Assembly (NCBI GenBank): GCA_949152475.1
Contig: OX424564.1
Coordinates: 29,262,165 to 29,326,164, forward strand
Reading direction: 5' to 3'
DNA from: Terebella lapidaria
Lineage: Eukaryota > Annelida > Polychaeta > Terebellida > Terebellidae
DNA length: 64,000 nt
Part shown: positions 47,501-59,800 of the stretch, piece after piece
How the letters are laid out: the number at the start of each line of letters is the position of its first letter
Numbering within the stretch: position 1 is the stretch's first letter
The notes under the pieces: generated by a model
Database searches by the model: none
What the model saw: only the letters and a program-made list of their open reading frames with translations
What the model was told of the DNA's origin: nothing
Position numbers and translations under genes: made by a program

Positions 47501-49789
47501 AAAAAGTTCATCTCCATATAAAGCTGGATGGCACGACCAAGAAACCATAGTTTACATAAGCACGAAATTAATGAATGGGTGTAGTAGACGTTTAGAATTA
47601 CTTGGCTTGAAGATCTCATATGGCGTGCATTAACGGATCAAGTGATTAAATTTTGAAAATTGCCTCATATAGTCATATTCTCAATAATACTGACTATGCT
47701 TAGTTTTCATCGTGTGGGCTTCGCATTCTGCGCATGGCTGCACTGTCGTTATTGTTCGAAACAACATATTGATTTTGAAAACGTCAATAAACTTGACTGA
47801 TAATGATATTATGTACAACATGTCAAAAAATGTGACAAGAATTTATAACAAGGAAACTGCAATCATGTATATTTCTAGAACTTAAACAGAAAATGATATC
47901 AATTGATATACCATGAAAGGCTCAGTGGTTTATTATAATCATTAATTTGACTCACGGTTTCTCAGTATCAATCTCAGTGTGTTGGAGGTAATGTTAATGT
48001 ATCTGCAGCAATATAAAGCTTGACTAATGGCACGTTCACTACAAATCAGGAACATGACATATCCGTGTAAATGCATGATCATTAGTCACATATGTCCAGC
48101 ACGAGTCGATACTGATGATAAATAAAGATAATTATGATTATTATTTTGATAAATAATCAAACTCAACGAGTGGAAAATCATTGGCAACTTTAAAGATGAA
48201 CTATCCTGAAAATGATGTAACATTTTTTACACGTGGAACACACACACGCACACAGTTACGAAAGAAGCATTTTCGATATTGTATAGAACTATATGTAGTT
48301 ACGTGTGGTAAATCATGCAATAAAAAACCACTCCTATTTGCAAGTATAACATTCATTACATGTATTCAGCATATATAGTGTTGTTGTCCTTGACCAGCCG
48401 ACCTACATGTAGATAAAGCATAATTATGTAGAATAGCTCCGCGGTAGCCTGCCATAACTTTTAATGTCATTATGTGGTTTAGTATGGTCTAGATGCACAT
48501 ATCAAGTATATCCACTAACTATATCAAACTTACCCCGTATGTGATGTTACGTGCATTTTAATCCCGTAGGTGTGACAGTAAATGTCATGAGGGCTTCGAG
48601 AGGTTACTAAACAATGGTAAATTGATGAAGTCCAAGAATTGTCGGTTTATGGGCCGTTTCAAGGTTTTAATGACTTTCTATGTCAAGTCTAAAGGTTTCT
48701 CTTCTGGTTGTGCGATCTGTCTTGGAAGATTCGATACAAAAATGGTTGTTGTTGATCAAACCTGGCGATTTGACAGTTCAGGGTCATTACAGATCAAACT
48801 CAAGCTGACCACTGAAGTCAGCTTACTTTAAATTGATTACTTAAAAAAAAACAATCACATTTTAAGTAAACGACAATTTTCTCAAAGTTAAAATAATTTG
48901 CCAAGGAAAAATAAGGAGGAAATAAAAATTCTGGAGAAAATTTGTTTTTGGAGACTAACCCGCCTTATCAAAAAAAAAAAATTCGATAAAGTGTTCTCGG
49001 AGTTCCCAAAAAATCCAAAACTGGGCTTTTTCGTTGAAATTTGCCATTGTTTTTAAAAATAATGCGAACATCACAAAAGCAAAAACAAAAAATACACCGT
49101 TCTTGCAGTATTTTTCATTATTTTGTTTGAAAATTTCAAAAATATGAAAATTATTCCAATTTTGAAAAAAGATTAAAAAGATTTTGAGAATTGACACACG
49201 AAAATGGAAAAGAAGTTCAAAATTCAGATAAAAATCAGTTTGTGGTGGCTTTCCCCTGATATCAGCTCCAAGGTTTCAACATAATCCATCAAGTGGTCTC
49301 AGAGGAAAAGACAATTGAATATTGTATTGAATATTGAAGTCCGAATTGGACTTTTTTTTGACGAAAATGAAAATAATGCAAAAATTAAAAGACGAAAAAT
49401 ATCCTCTCTCTTGCAGTATTTTTCAGTATTCAATTTGAAATTTTCAAAAAGTCTCGACTGTGATCTTTGAAGATAAAAATTGTGCTGTAAATGATATATG
49501 CAGAATGAAAAAGGCCAAAAATATATACTCATATTAGACCTCTATATGTATATTTATGATATAATTCCACATAATTCCACATTGAAGGGAATATTCAATC
49601 CCAAACTACTGTTTTCAATTGCACAATGACATATTGATGTTTGTTTAGAAGCTGTAAAAGTAGGAGTCTCTCACTAGAATTTGTCCTTAGGTTACCGAAT
49701 TGGCCGTTGGTCCAAGAACCTATTTTGTTGTGGTATTGTGTTCATCATCAGTCCACATTTTTAGCTTACCGGCCCTTTGGGCCAATGAG
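44518..49789 (+). repeat. Large repeat unit, copy 2
   Basis: About 5.3 kb, head-to-tail with copy 1. The junction lies inside a short sequence reading TTTAGCTTACCGGCCCTTTG (44498-44517), which recurs at the end of this copy (49762-49781). That suggests duplication by unequal exchange at a shared repeat. Differences from copy 1 are scattered substitutions and small indels. Open frames such as 44629-44907 and 45061-45318 are not preserved in copy 1 and show no domain, so none is annotated as a gene. Confidence 0.8.
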
Positions 49790-50690
49790 CTATTATCGTG
49801 TTTTTTGTCCGTCGTCCGTCGTCTGTTGCCCGTCGTCTGTCCGTTCTCCGTCGTCCATCCGGGTTTGTTACTTTTTTTTTGGCATGATGAATTTCGCCAT
49901 AAATTTGTCAGAATATACCTCAGGCGGATATCTGAAGACGTTTTTAAATTTTTTGATTGAATCGTTTTTGCCGATTTGGCGGCCACTTTTGACGAAAAAT
50001 TGCCAATTTTGGACTTTGATGGTAATTTTCTCAAACACTGTCTGATCAGTTTTGAGATTCTTGTTTCAAAACATTCCTCTCATGTACCGCTATGACGTGT
50101 ATAAGTTTCGCTGCCCTTGAATCGCTGGTCTGCGTGTGGCGGCCATTTTGATTTTTTGACAGGTCGGCGAAAAAAAAAATTTTGGGGTCCCGAATCAAGT
50201 CTCAATTCGCTTTGAGCCATTTCCAGCAAAAAACAAATTTTGCCCATTGAAAAAAATTTTGAACTTAGAAATCTTCACCCAATTTTTCCCTCATAATGGG
50301 AGCTGTGCCGAGTAAACTCATGGAACACTTTCAAGATACAGCCTAAGTATTTGCACATTTAAATGGGAAATCATATATTGTGGTTTGGATGGTGACCTTG
50401 GATATGACCTTAAATGACCTTGGGAGGTCAAAACAACCTTTTTTTATCGAAAGAAACAATGATTTTTGTATTTAGCGGCCATTTTCTCCAAATCTATTCA
50501 GACAATTTTCCTCAAAATGCGTAAGATTCTCCCTATATACCTTTGTGATGTAAAGGTTTTGTTGCCTTTGAATCGACAGTCTGTGAATATATGTCATTAA
50601 GGACAAATCTTTCGACCAGTGTAACAATATATGTTGGAAAATTACTCTGTGCAATTCTCATGATTGCCGGTAAGCTACAGCACCGTTGGT
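49762..50690 (+). mobile_element. Dispersed element with TAGCTTACCGGC ends
   Basis: Starts TAGCTTACCGGCCCTTTGGG and has GCCGGTAAGCTA at its right end (about 50667-50678), followed by a small hairpin with arms AGCACC and GGTGCT. GTCCGTCGTCC-type repeats lie near 49807-49860, and GCGGCCATTTT-like words recur inside. A diverged relative lies at 18880-19250, and the left end also occurs at 44507. No coding capacity or clear target duplication is seen. The terminal hairpin leaves a Helitron-related origin open. Confidence 0.5.
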
Positions 50691-50703
50691 GCTATGTTTA
50701 GGC

Positions 50704-51493
50704 CTAAAAAAAATAATTTTCTGTTTCTCGTCCTCCTATTTTTTCAAAACTGGGTAGGGAGGGACATTTTATTTTTCATTTTTTTATTTTGCAAAAAATA
50801 CCGTCCTCAGCTCAAGAGAAAATTGGGTAGGGAGGCACTTTTTATTTTTTTATTTTTGGTGAGACGACATTTCACCCATATGAAAATAAATTTGATTTAT
50901 TGATTGATTGAAAAAACGCGCACAGACGTATTCAAGCCCAAATATATCAAGCCTTTAGAATTGAAATCATGTGCAACACATGACTTAATGAATTCATTTC
51001 TAGAGACTTCATTTATTTGGGCTAGGAATCTCTTGGCCGGGCACCTTGGCAATACTGGTGTGCCATCATCCTAGCAGTCAGCACAGATTGATTCTCTGTA
51101 CTAGTATTATTATTATCGAAAACCGTCAGTTGATGATATATTTCAATGATGAGTTCTATCAATTAATATGTCCATCGAAGTATACATGTGGAATAAAGTA
51201 AATCAATTCTTGGTCACACTTTTACATGTATTATTACAAACACGAAACCACATAGAATAACTGTTTTTGAAAACTGGTAGCATCTTTGTCTCATTTGGCG
51301 GAGAGTGAAAATAAGGGGGTAAGTTAAATGCCTAAGTTGCATGCTGTGATTCGGTGTCTCGATCATTCATTATCCTCAAAATAGTGGCAGAACACTTTTT
51401 ATTTTTTATTTGAGAATCGCAGATGACAAATTCCGGGAGGTTGCTTTTGAACACAGGCGGGCGGGGACGAGAAACAGAAAATTAATTTTTTAG
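50704..51493. mobile_element. Element with ~30-bp inverted ends CTAAAAAA...TTTTTTAG
   Basis: The left end contains AATTTTCTGTTTCTCGTCC and the right end contains GGACGAGAAACAGAAAATT. They are inverted copies over about 30 bp, 790 bp apart. The interior has poly-T-rich and GGGTAGGGAGG words and no gene. The target duplication is unclear, so the superfamily is not assigned. Confidence 0.65.
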
Positions 51494-52863
51494 TTCTTAT
51501 CTTCAAAGTTTATGGTCGAATGTTTCTGAATATTTGGGAAAAGTTCTAGTTCTTCTTGCGCGTGAAGAACTGGAAGCCTCTCCACTGTGTAAGGCGTGAG
51601 TAGAATGCAATACTAGGCCATACTAAAGTTATGCATTGAAAAATTTTCTATCAACCACATGATGCCAATTAACGATTGAGAGCTCAGATCAAACAGAACG
51701 TTACCCAAAATGTCAGGTCAATCAGCGAATGAAGGTCACGCAAGGCCGATTAGTCTATGGATGGAATTAATATCTTGGCCGCATACAGCATTCGATACAC
51801 ATATACCTTATATGACCAACATGACATTTTCATTTTGCATGTAGCCCTTAGTCCTAATACACCTGCCCTTGCCGTCCCCTTGGAAGGTCGATCAATTCGT
51901 GGTTTCACCTTGGCTTGCCCTCAGTCTTGCCTCTCCGTAACCATTCTTAGTTATTGACGTACATGTTCAGTGTCTACACCGATACGACGCCCAGATATCT
52001 CACGAATCTATGTTAGTTTCTCCCCCATTTAGCCCCCTCGATCCTCAACTCCCACTTCCCGCCCTCAACCGCAACTACATGTGCAAGAAACACTCTAAAC
52101 CAGACAGGGTTTGCATGCATGCTGATACTTGAAAACAGGAAGCCATTAATATATATTGCAAAGGCATTAAATATTGACAAGGGATAACGATATCAGTTGT
52201 GTCGAATTGGAAGGTGATGGTTGGAAAAGCGAGAATTAAAGTGCGGGTGCAATATCGAGGTTTATCCCCTTAGTGTTATGCAACGTTTGTAACCTGAATG
52301 CTTTGAGGGTGTTGTTGAAAACCAGGTTGTACAAAATCTATTGCAGGTTGTACAAAATCTATTCTATCGATTCCTGGCCTGATGATATTGCCTGTAATAA
52401 TACGGCTGCTTCCAGTGATTTCTCTGTCTATATTACGTCCATGTGTTCAACGACTGTTGAACGTTTGTGCCACAAATTGTACTAGCAAAACATCTTTCGT
52501 TTGCGTGGAAGGTGTTGTGCTTTGACGGGAGTAAATTGAAGAAAAAGAGAGGTTTGGGTCGAGTTGCTGAACTGACAGATTTATGATTTGTTGAAAGAAC
52601 TTCCATTTGCCAGATCAAAAACAAAGTTGTTTATATTATGTACATGTATGTGTTGACTTTTTCACTGCCAAAATATGTATGGAAATGTATTGTGATATTT
52701 AGTGTGGTGAGCGTGTAGAATCCGACTTCTAGGCGTTGTTGCTGATGTTAACAAATTCCTCTTGTATTTCACTAGTACTGTGATTAGCAAGTGTGTAAAT
52801 ACATTTTACACAAATTAGTAAATAGGTGTTCCCTTCTAAACGTTTAGTATATTGCTATATGAC

Positions 52864-54533
52864 CACCGGCGGATCCAGGGGGAGCGGTGGGAGCTACTGC
52901 TCCGCCCAAAGTCAAATAAAAAAATATTCGAAAAAAAACAGTGTTCCGATCAGGATATCAACACTCTGCAAAAACCATTTTGTTCAGTACAAATATTGCT
53001 TTCATTTCCATTGTTTTCAATTATTTCCACCCTCCTTCTACTTTTTTTTTTTTCTTCTCCCCGTTCCGATTTCCCTTTTAGGTTCCCTAAAGTTGGGGCA
53101 GGGGGAGGGGCTACAGCCTCGGTAGGATCAGAACATGGATGGAACCTTGCATTTAAGATGGGGAATCGCCTAGGAATTTCCATTGTCACACAAACCATAC
53201 CGGTGTATGTTTTTGTCCATATCTCCGCGAATCTTGATCAAATCTATTTCAAATTTGGTCTGTAGTTGCTACGTGTCTGATTAATAGATATACGATGTTA
53301 AAACAAGGATTTATTCCAATAGTCTATGAATATAGATAGCTGAATGTTCGCAACAGATAAGAAGGTAGAATTTTCTCATGACGGTGGTAGGCCTAATTGC
53401 GATGATACTTGCACAACAATAAGTTAATATATTCGTGATCACGAACCAAGAATTAGTTTTCTGAAATTCACTGCACATAAAGTGAAGAATTGTGTACAAT
53501 ATACGAGCAAGTTTATACAGATGCTTCTTTTTCCAGTAGTTCTATGCACGTCGTCGAAAGTCTGGCGTATTTCAAAACTAGCCCCATTTGTTAATGCATT
53601 AACATGAACAGAACGAGCCGACAAACAATGACATGCTTGCAAAGTTTTCTGAGTTGAGTGTAATGCATGATTCCCATTGAGTTCAACACCAGGAAAGTCA
53701 GATTGCTATAATTCACTTGAGTAGAGTCGTAGTCACTGTAATGTATACAGCGTAATTCGTTCATGTGCACCGACCGCTGTAGTGTCGTTTAAGGTGCGGT
53801 ACGAGCACATTAGTGAGTGAGATGATGCCGTATGCTTCACCGACAAATCCGCTACATCTGCTAAATTTGTTTGTAAAAATCCGAAAAATACCACATATCC
53901 ATGGACATCATCAAAAAAGTAAGTCTCGAATAGTGATCTATATCATGTCGCCCACTATCCTGAACGTTTCCCCACGACTGAATTGAAGATCTGCCTTGTT
54001 ATCTATCAGTGACGTTCAGCTGTATGTATTCATTGCGTGATTGAACAAATTATAACTTTCTTGCCAAAGTATTTATTGAACAGGATAACAGATGAAGAGT
54101 AGCTATGGTCAACTTTTGGGACAATTTGGTGTTTATATGGCGAAGCTATAAAGACTAACATGGATCAATACAAAATTAAAGATAGTCCCAAATGCTAGGT
54201 GATTCCCACCCTTAAATTTGGATCAGATATGTGTCAGGCGACATGTTTGATCATCGATATAATGTAATGTCATGGATTGTTCAGTAAAAATATCAATTTT
54301 TAGAATCTCAATCTCATTCTCCAGAAAAATCATACAAAAAGTCGTCATATCTGAAGACTATGTTTGATGTCCTTAGAATGCCTAGAATCAACCAGAGAAC
54401 ATCTAAACCCATTCAGCTTCTGGGGCCCTCGGAGGACCCCAGACCCCACGCCTATGGGCTAGGACTCTCTCCCGTAATACATGAGCCTTCATGATCACTG
54501 CTCCCCCCAATAACATTCCTAGATCCGCCACTG
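52864..54533. mobile_element. hAT-like element with 8-bp TSD TATATGAC inserted in repeat copy 3
   Basis: Starts CACCGGCGGATCCAGG and ends CCTAGATCCGCCACTG, bounded by perfect 8-bp duplications TATATGAC at 52856-52863 and 54534-54541. Copy 1 at about 39870-39900 gives the corresponding empty site. It shares the CTGGGGCCC and GACCCCAGACCCC motif near 54420 with the elements at 31.7-33.9 kb, in inverse orientation. Its 1670 bp contain no transposase frame, so it is non-autonomous. Confidence 0.85.
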
Positions 54534-55711
54534 TATATGACAATTATACCATGTATGAATATAGGTATGTGTATTGTATGTTTTATCGTTTGTATATACT
54601 TGTTACTGAATACAGTAATACAGTATCTAAATTAGTACTGGACATGCTATACCTCTATAATATAATGAAATTGGGTAGGTCTATAGGAAAAGAATGTATG
54701 TGAAATTTCCATGGTTCAATACAAGTATGATATTAATTAGATTGGTGCGATATAATTTCAAAGTCTTATGTATTATATCAAACTATGATGTCTCGTTCAA
54801 CACCACGTTGGGTATGACCATGATAAAAGCAAACATATGTGTATATGTCCATGCAATAGCTTGAACAATATTACACGTAGATTCATACCCTGGTCATTTT
54901 GTTATATTTTGTGTATTTTGATCTATGTAATTCACGTGCCTAATTACATATTTGTTCTTGCTCCGTTTGTTTTTGAAATAGAAAGATTATGGTGGTATAT
55001 TAGCATCAGTAGGGATGACAAACTCCGCAATTACTTATAGTCTGACGTCATTGGCGAAATATGTTTCACAGAAATATTGTTTGTTTGCAATTTACAATAT
55101 CAAGATGAATAGCAGTTTCATTGTATCAGTTTTCATTAATATATACAACACTGTGGGCTGCAATAAGATACCACAGAACCCATATAGGTGAGTTTACAAT
55201 GCGAAAAAATTAAAGACGACCTGGAAATTTAAAGACGAGCTGTTGAGGGAGATATGAGATCTGCTCATGGCAGCACTATCTTTATCATCTGAAACAATAT
55301 ATTGATTTAGAAAACGTCAATAAATTTTTTAACTGATGACTATATTATGTATAACATTTGAAGATGCGACAAGAGTAGGCCTAACACATAACCTGCACTT
55401 ATGAATATTTCCAGAACTTAAACAGGAAACATCATTTCTTTGAATAATATAAAAACATGTATGATGTATACATAAAATTGATATTAATAGGGAAGGCTCG
55501 GCGGCTTATTGCAATCAATAATTTGGATCACGATTTCCCAGTATCAATCTCAGGCTGTTGGAGGTAATGTTAATGTATCTACAGCGATAAAGCGTGACTT
55601 ATGTCACGTTCAGTACAAAGCAGAAACATGCCTTACACGTGTGAATGTATTATCGTTAATCACATATATGTCCATGAATCGATATTGATGGTTACTAGTG
55701 TGTAGTTATGT

Positions 55712-56134
55712 ACGGTGGCTCATATTCGCCAGATGGAGGAATGCACATTTTTCTTTACAGCGTTATAACGCTCTAATACAGCGTTATAACGCTGTAATAC
55801 AGCGTAATAACGCTCTAATTTATAGCGTAATTACGCTCTAATTTACACCACCAGAGACATCATCGGACCTGCTGGTTCATCAGCTCAATCATATGTAGGG
55901 AAATCTCAAAATTACTCTGATCTAGATATGTTTATTATAAATCATGACATTGGAAATATGATGGGAAGGTGAACGGTTTAATTTAGAGCGTAATAACGCT
56001 CTAAGTTAGAGCGTTATAACGCTGTAAATCAGAGCGTTATAACGCTGTATTACAGCGTTATTACACTGTAATTAGAGCGTTATAACGCTCTAAAAAAAAT
56101 TTGCGTTCCTCTATGTGGCGAATATGAGCTTCCG
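55712..56134. mobile_element. MITE built of GCGTTATAACGC palindromes, 9-bp TSD TAGTTATGT
   Basis: A 423-bp element with inverted ends that share GCTCATATTCGCCA (left) and TGGCGAATATGAGC (right). It is bounded by 9-bp duplications TAGTTATGT at 55703-55711 and 56135-56143. Each arm carries four or five tandem units of about 18 bp centred on the perfect palindrome GCGTTATAACGC or variants such as GCGTAATAACGC. The centre (about 55845-55985) is unique. A 9-bp duplication suggests a Mutator-like (MULE) source, which is inference. Copy 1 at about 41785-41830 is the matching empty region. Confidence 0.8.
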
Positions 56135-56812
56135 TAGTTATGTTATCTAACGAATGAATAATTATTGGCAGCTGGAAAAATAAACTACTCTGAAAATGAT
56201 ATAACAATTTTTACACATGGAACACACACATGCAATTACGAAAGAATCATATTCGTTATTGCATAGAACTGTATGAGGTTACGTGATGCAAACGATGCAA
56301 TGAAAAAAAACATGTTATATTTGCATCATATATATAAATGTGGTCAATATATTATAGTGCTGTTGTCCTTGATCACCCGACCTACATGTCGATAAAGCAT
56401 AGTCACGCCTAAAAGCTTTTCGGTAGCCTGTCAAAAACCTATAATGACGAAATTTTATCTTTAAACCAGACGACCAGCCGACCTACATGTAGATAAAGGA
56501 TAGTCATGTCCAAGAGCTCTTCGGTAACCAGCCAAAAGCATTTAATGACTTTAAGTTGTTTACTATATATGAAAATAGCAAGTATGTCCACTAATAAGAT
56601 TAAACATACCAACATGGCATCCGCATGCGAGGTTACAAGTATTTTAGTCCATGGCTGTGAGTATGTGTCTTGACAAACTATGAGATATGTTACCTGACAA
56701 TAATTTATTGATAAAGTCCAAGAATTCTTCAGCTTAATGGCCGGTTTCAGGTTTCAATGGCACTGAATTAGTCTAGGCACGTTTTCTATAAAGGGCCTTA
56801 GAAATGACGATA

Positions 56813-59800
56813 GGGGGGATGGAATGTTACTGCCTGTCACCCATGCTGAAGTCAAAGTAGGGTCCTTACTGGTCAATATTAGCCCGGATGACATTAAAAA
56901 AATTTATTTTTTCATAAAATTCTAACAATTTTATATACGGACGAAGCCGCGGTTATTTTTTTCGTTTTGAAATTTACATAAAAGACTGTTGAATCGTGAA
57001 TAATGAAGCTAGAGTTATCATTTTGGTGTCAAAATGTCTGGAATTACACGGCTAATCAAGAAAAATACCATCTAGAGCAGTTCATGGTGTAAGTTTTGTA
57101 TTATAACATGAAAACACATAATAATATGTCCGAAATTGCCTTCGATTTCACAATCTGAGACCTGCTAAAATGGGTGTTTCAGCTCACAAATCTATTTTAT
57201 CTTTTCGAAAACTTCACTAAAATTACCCCAGATTATATACCATACTGCCAAAATAAACCATTCAAAGGTCTTAACCAAGTTTACTGCTAGTAATCAAATG
57301 AACCTAACAATACCCCCTAGTGAACTCCGTGATCGCATGATATCTCAAATTTGACAAAACTAGTTATACTCTCACATATAACTCTGCTAGAATAATTATT
57401 TTGAAGTCAAATGATACGAATCATCGTTTCAAATATATCATACAATAATCAGGTCGAGATGTAAACTTTTTCCCATTAAAACAAGAAAAAAAAATCCCAA
57501 AATTGGACCATAATGATTTACTGGTTGTATACGAAATGTAGGCATCTTAGAAAGTTCACCATTTGTGGTTTAATAAATGTTTATGTGGTTAAGTGATATA
57601 CCATTGATACTTGGTAGAATCAGTCACCAAGTGTACCAGCAGTAGTTTGCCAGAATCACCAGAGTGACCAGTGGTATTCTGTCCGAGTCACACCACAGAG
57701 TAACATGCAGACTGCACAAAGGGGGATTCTATGTTCGGCGATGTTAGGAAACTGTTTTCACACAAGCAGTTGTTGGCATCAGTTGGCATCAGTCAACCGT
57801 GGTGCTGCACAACGTTGGATAATCATAACCCATGACAAAACAATGATCCTGCAGATTTGCCAGAAAAATGACAGGCGTTCATATAAGAAGTCCACAGAAA
57901 GATGCCAGTTGTACACGCAATCAGAAGGATGAAGGAGATATACACAAAGTGTTGGGCATCATTGTAGGCTGGGTCTACCCATTGAGTACTCGGAGATGAA
58001 CATAGACTCTCGTCAACACAGCATCTGGAATCACAGTCAGTGACACATATTACAGGATCTACTCACAGCAGGAGACAAATGAAGCAGTTTTATTTACAAA
58101 CGAATCTTCATGGTGAATCTTATTTTGTTGAACAAAGTCAACTTGTTTGCCACACTGCCAAAATTATCTTCGAAGACATTCAGCATCATCGTGCAAACAA
58201 AGACAACAAAGGTGGTTGCAACATACAATTTACAATAGAAGGTTATACAAGCTGATCGGAGTCTATTGGCAAAAATGCTAGTTATTGCTCGGAATTGTCA
58301 ACTGAACATGAAAGATGCAGTCCCATTATGATCACTGCTATGGACATTGGCCAACACAGCTGGAGATCCTGCTTAAACAACCAAGATGCCTCTGTTTCAC
58401 ATCCTCGAAGAATACCATGAACCAGTTGAAGATGTTCCACAATCGGCAGTTCTCACCGATGGTATGGAAGTACTGCACTTTGTCAAGAATGCTCCCAAGA
58501 CACTTGGAGTTCAGGCTCAGTACATCTTTCAACTGGTGCCTACATGCCTACATGCTCACTCACAAAAGAGTCAACTATGTCATGGATCCTTAATCCGTTG
58601 TATACATCAAAAACTCGGAGCATGCAAAGCGTGCCAAACGGGGAAGCTTTCAATTCACGATCCAGGGAAAATCAAAATTGTCCAACACGGTCGAAGAAAT
58701 TTATGTGACGTGAGTAACTAGACATGTTTGTCTCAATTCCGCTTTGAATGGCAGCAGACTGGGTATGTAGTCTTGTACATTTGTTGTAGTTACTAACACA
58801 CAGTAAAGAGTACTACGTACAACCTCGTTGTTGGGCACATCACCATTCGGACTACTGGTTCGATCAGTTGAGCATCAAACATGAGGAAGCTGCCAGTCAT
58901 GCAGCATCAAAAGCAAATAGCTGCTTCATCCTCAGGTCACCAGTACCTAAGTTGCTGTGTTGGCATGTGCGAGAGTTCTATCCTGCCCTGAAAACAAACA
59001 ATGTACAAGGTATACATGTACATCGACACCACAGCCATAGGCATCTCACTTGGCATGGTCGTATGCAGTGATTTTGTTGCCAAAGGAAAGACACGGCCAT
59101 TTCAGTCAACAATGGCTGATCAAAACATGTGTGATGTCAGGAAAAAGATTGGTAAATCATTCTCCAACAGAGAAGAACTTCTCGATGGCTCTGAATGTGT
59201 TTCATACTTCTCCAAGAAATTTCTCAAAAAAAACACGATGAATATTAGACATAAATTCTGTCAGGTACAAACCATTCTGCAGCAGGAATGAGCAAACATT
59301 TCATCTTGTACCAAAAAAACGAAGCTCTCAAACACCACGTTGCATGGGTCAGCTATTAGGCTTGCATCTGGAGAACCTCGCTACAGAAGGCTGTCAAAGC
59401 TTCAAGCCCAAATGATCATGGCTCGAGTGTGGTTGCTGAGAGCATCTCGATTCACCATACAGATCAGATGTCAGCACCAAAAGCCATCCGATTCAAATGT
59501 TAGAAGGACCATTGCACAGGAACATGTTCTCCAAAGAATGCAATGTCTTATACTGAAGGTTATGTCTGTACAGACTGATCAAACAATCCCGACTTGAGCA
59601 ACAATAATACGACCTTGGGCACGAACTACTGTTTGAGAGGAAATGAGAATGATATGGATGACATTTCATTGTCAAATTAATTTGTGTTGAGCTTTCCCAT
59701 GTCTATGTTTATGCTGGCCATACCCCTTGAATATGCACATGTCATGACATGTACAATTAAAGAGGCTGGAAGATAAATATTTTGTTGATCCGGAGCTTAG

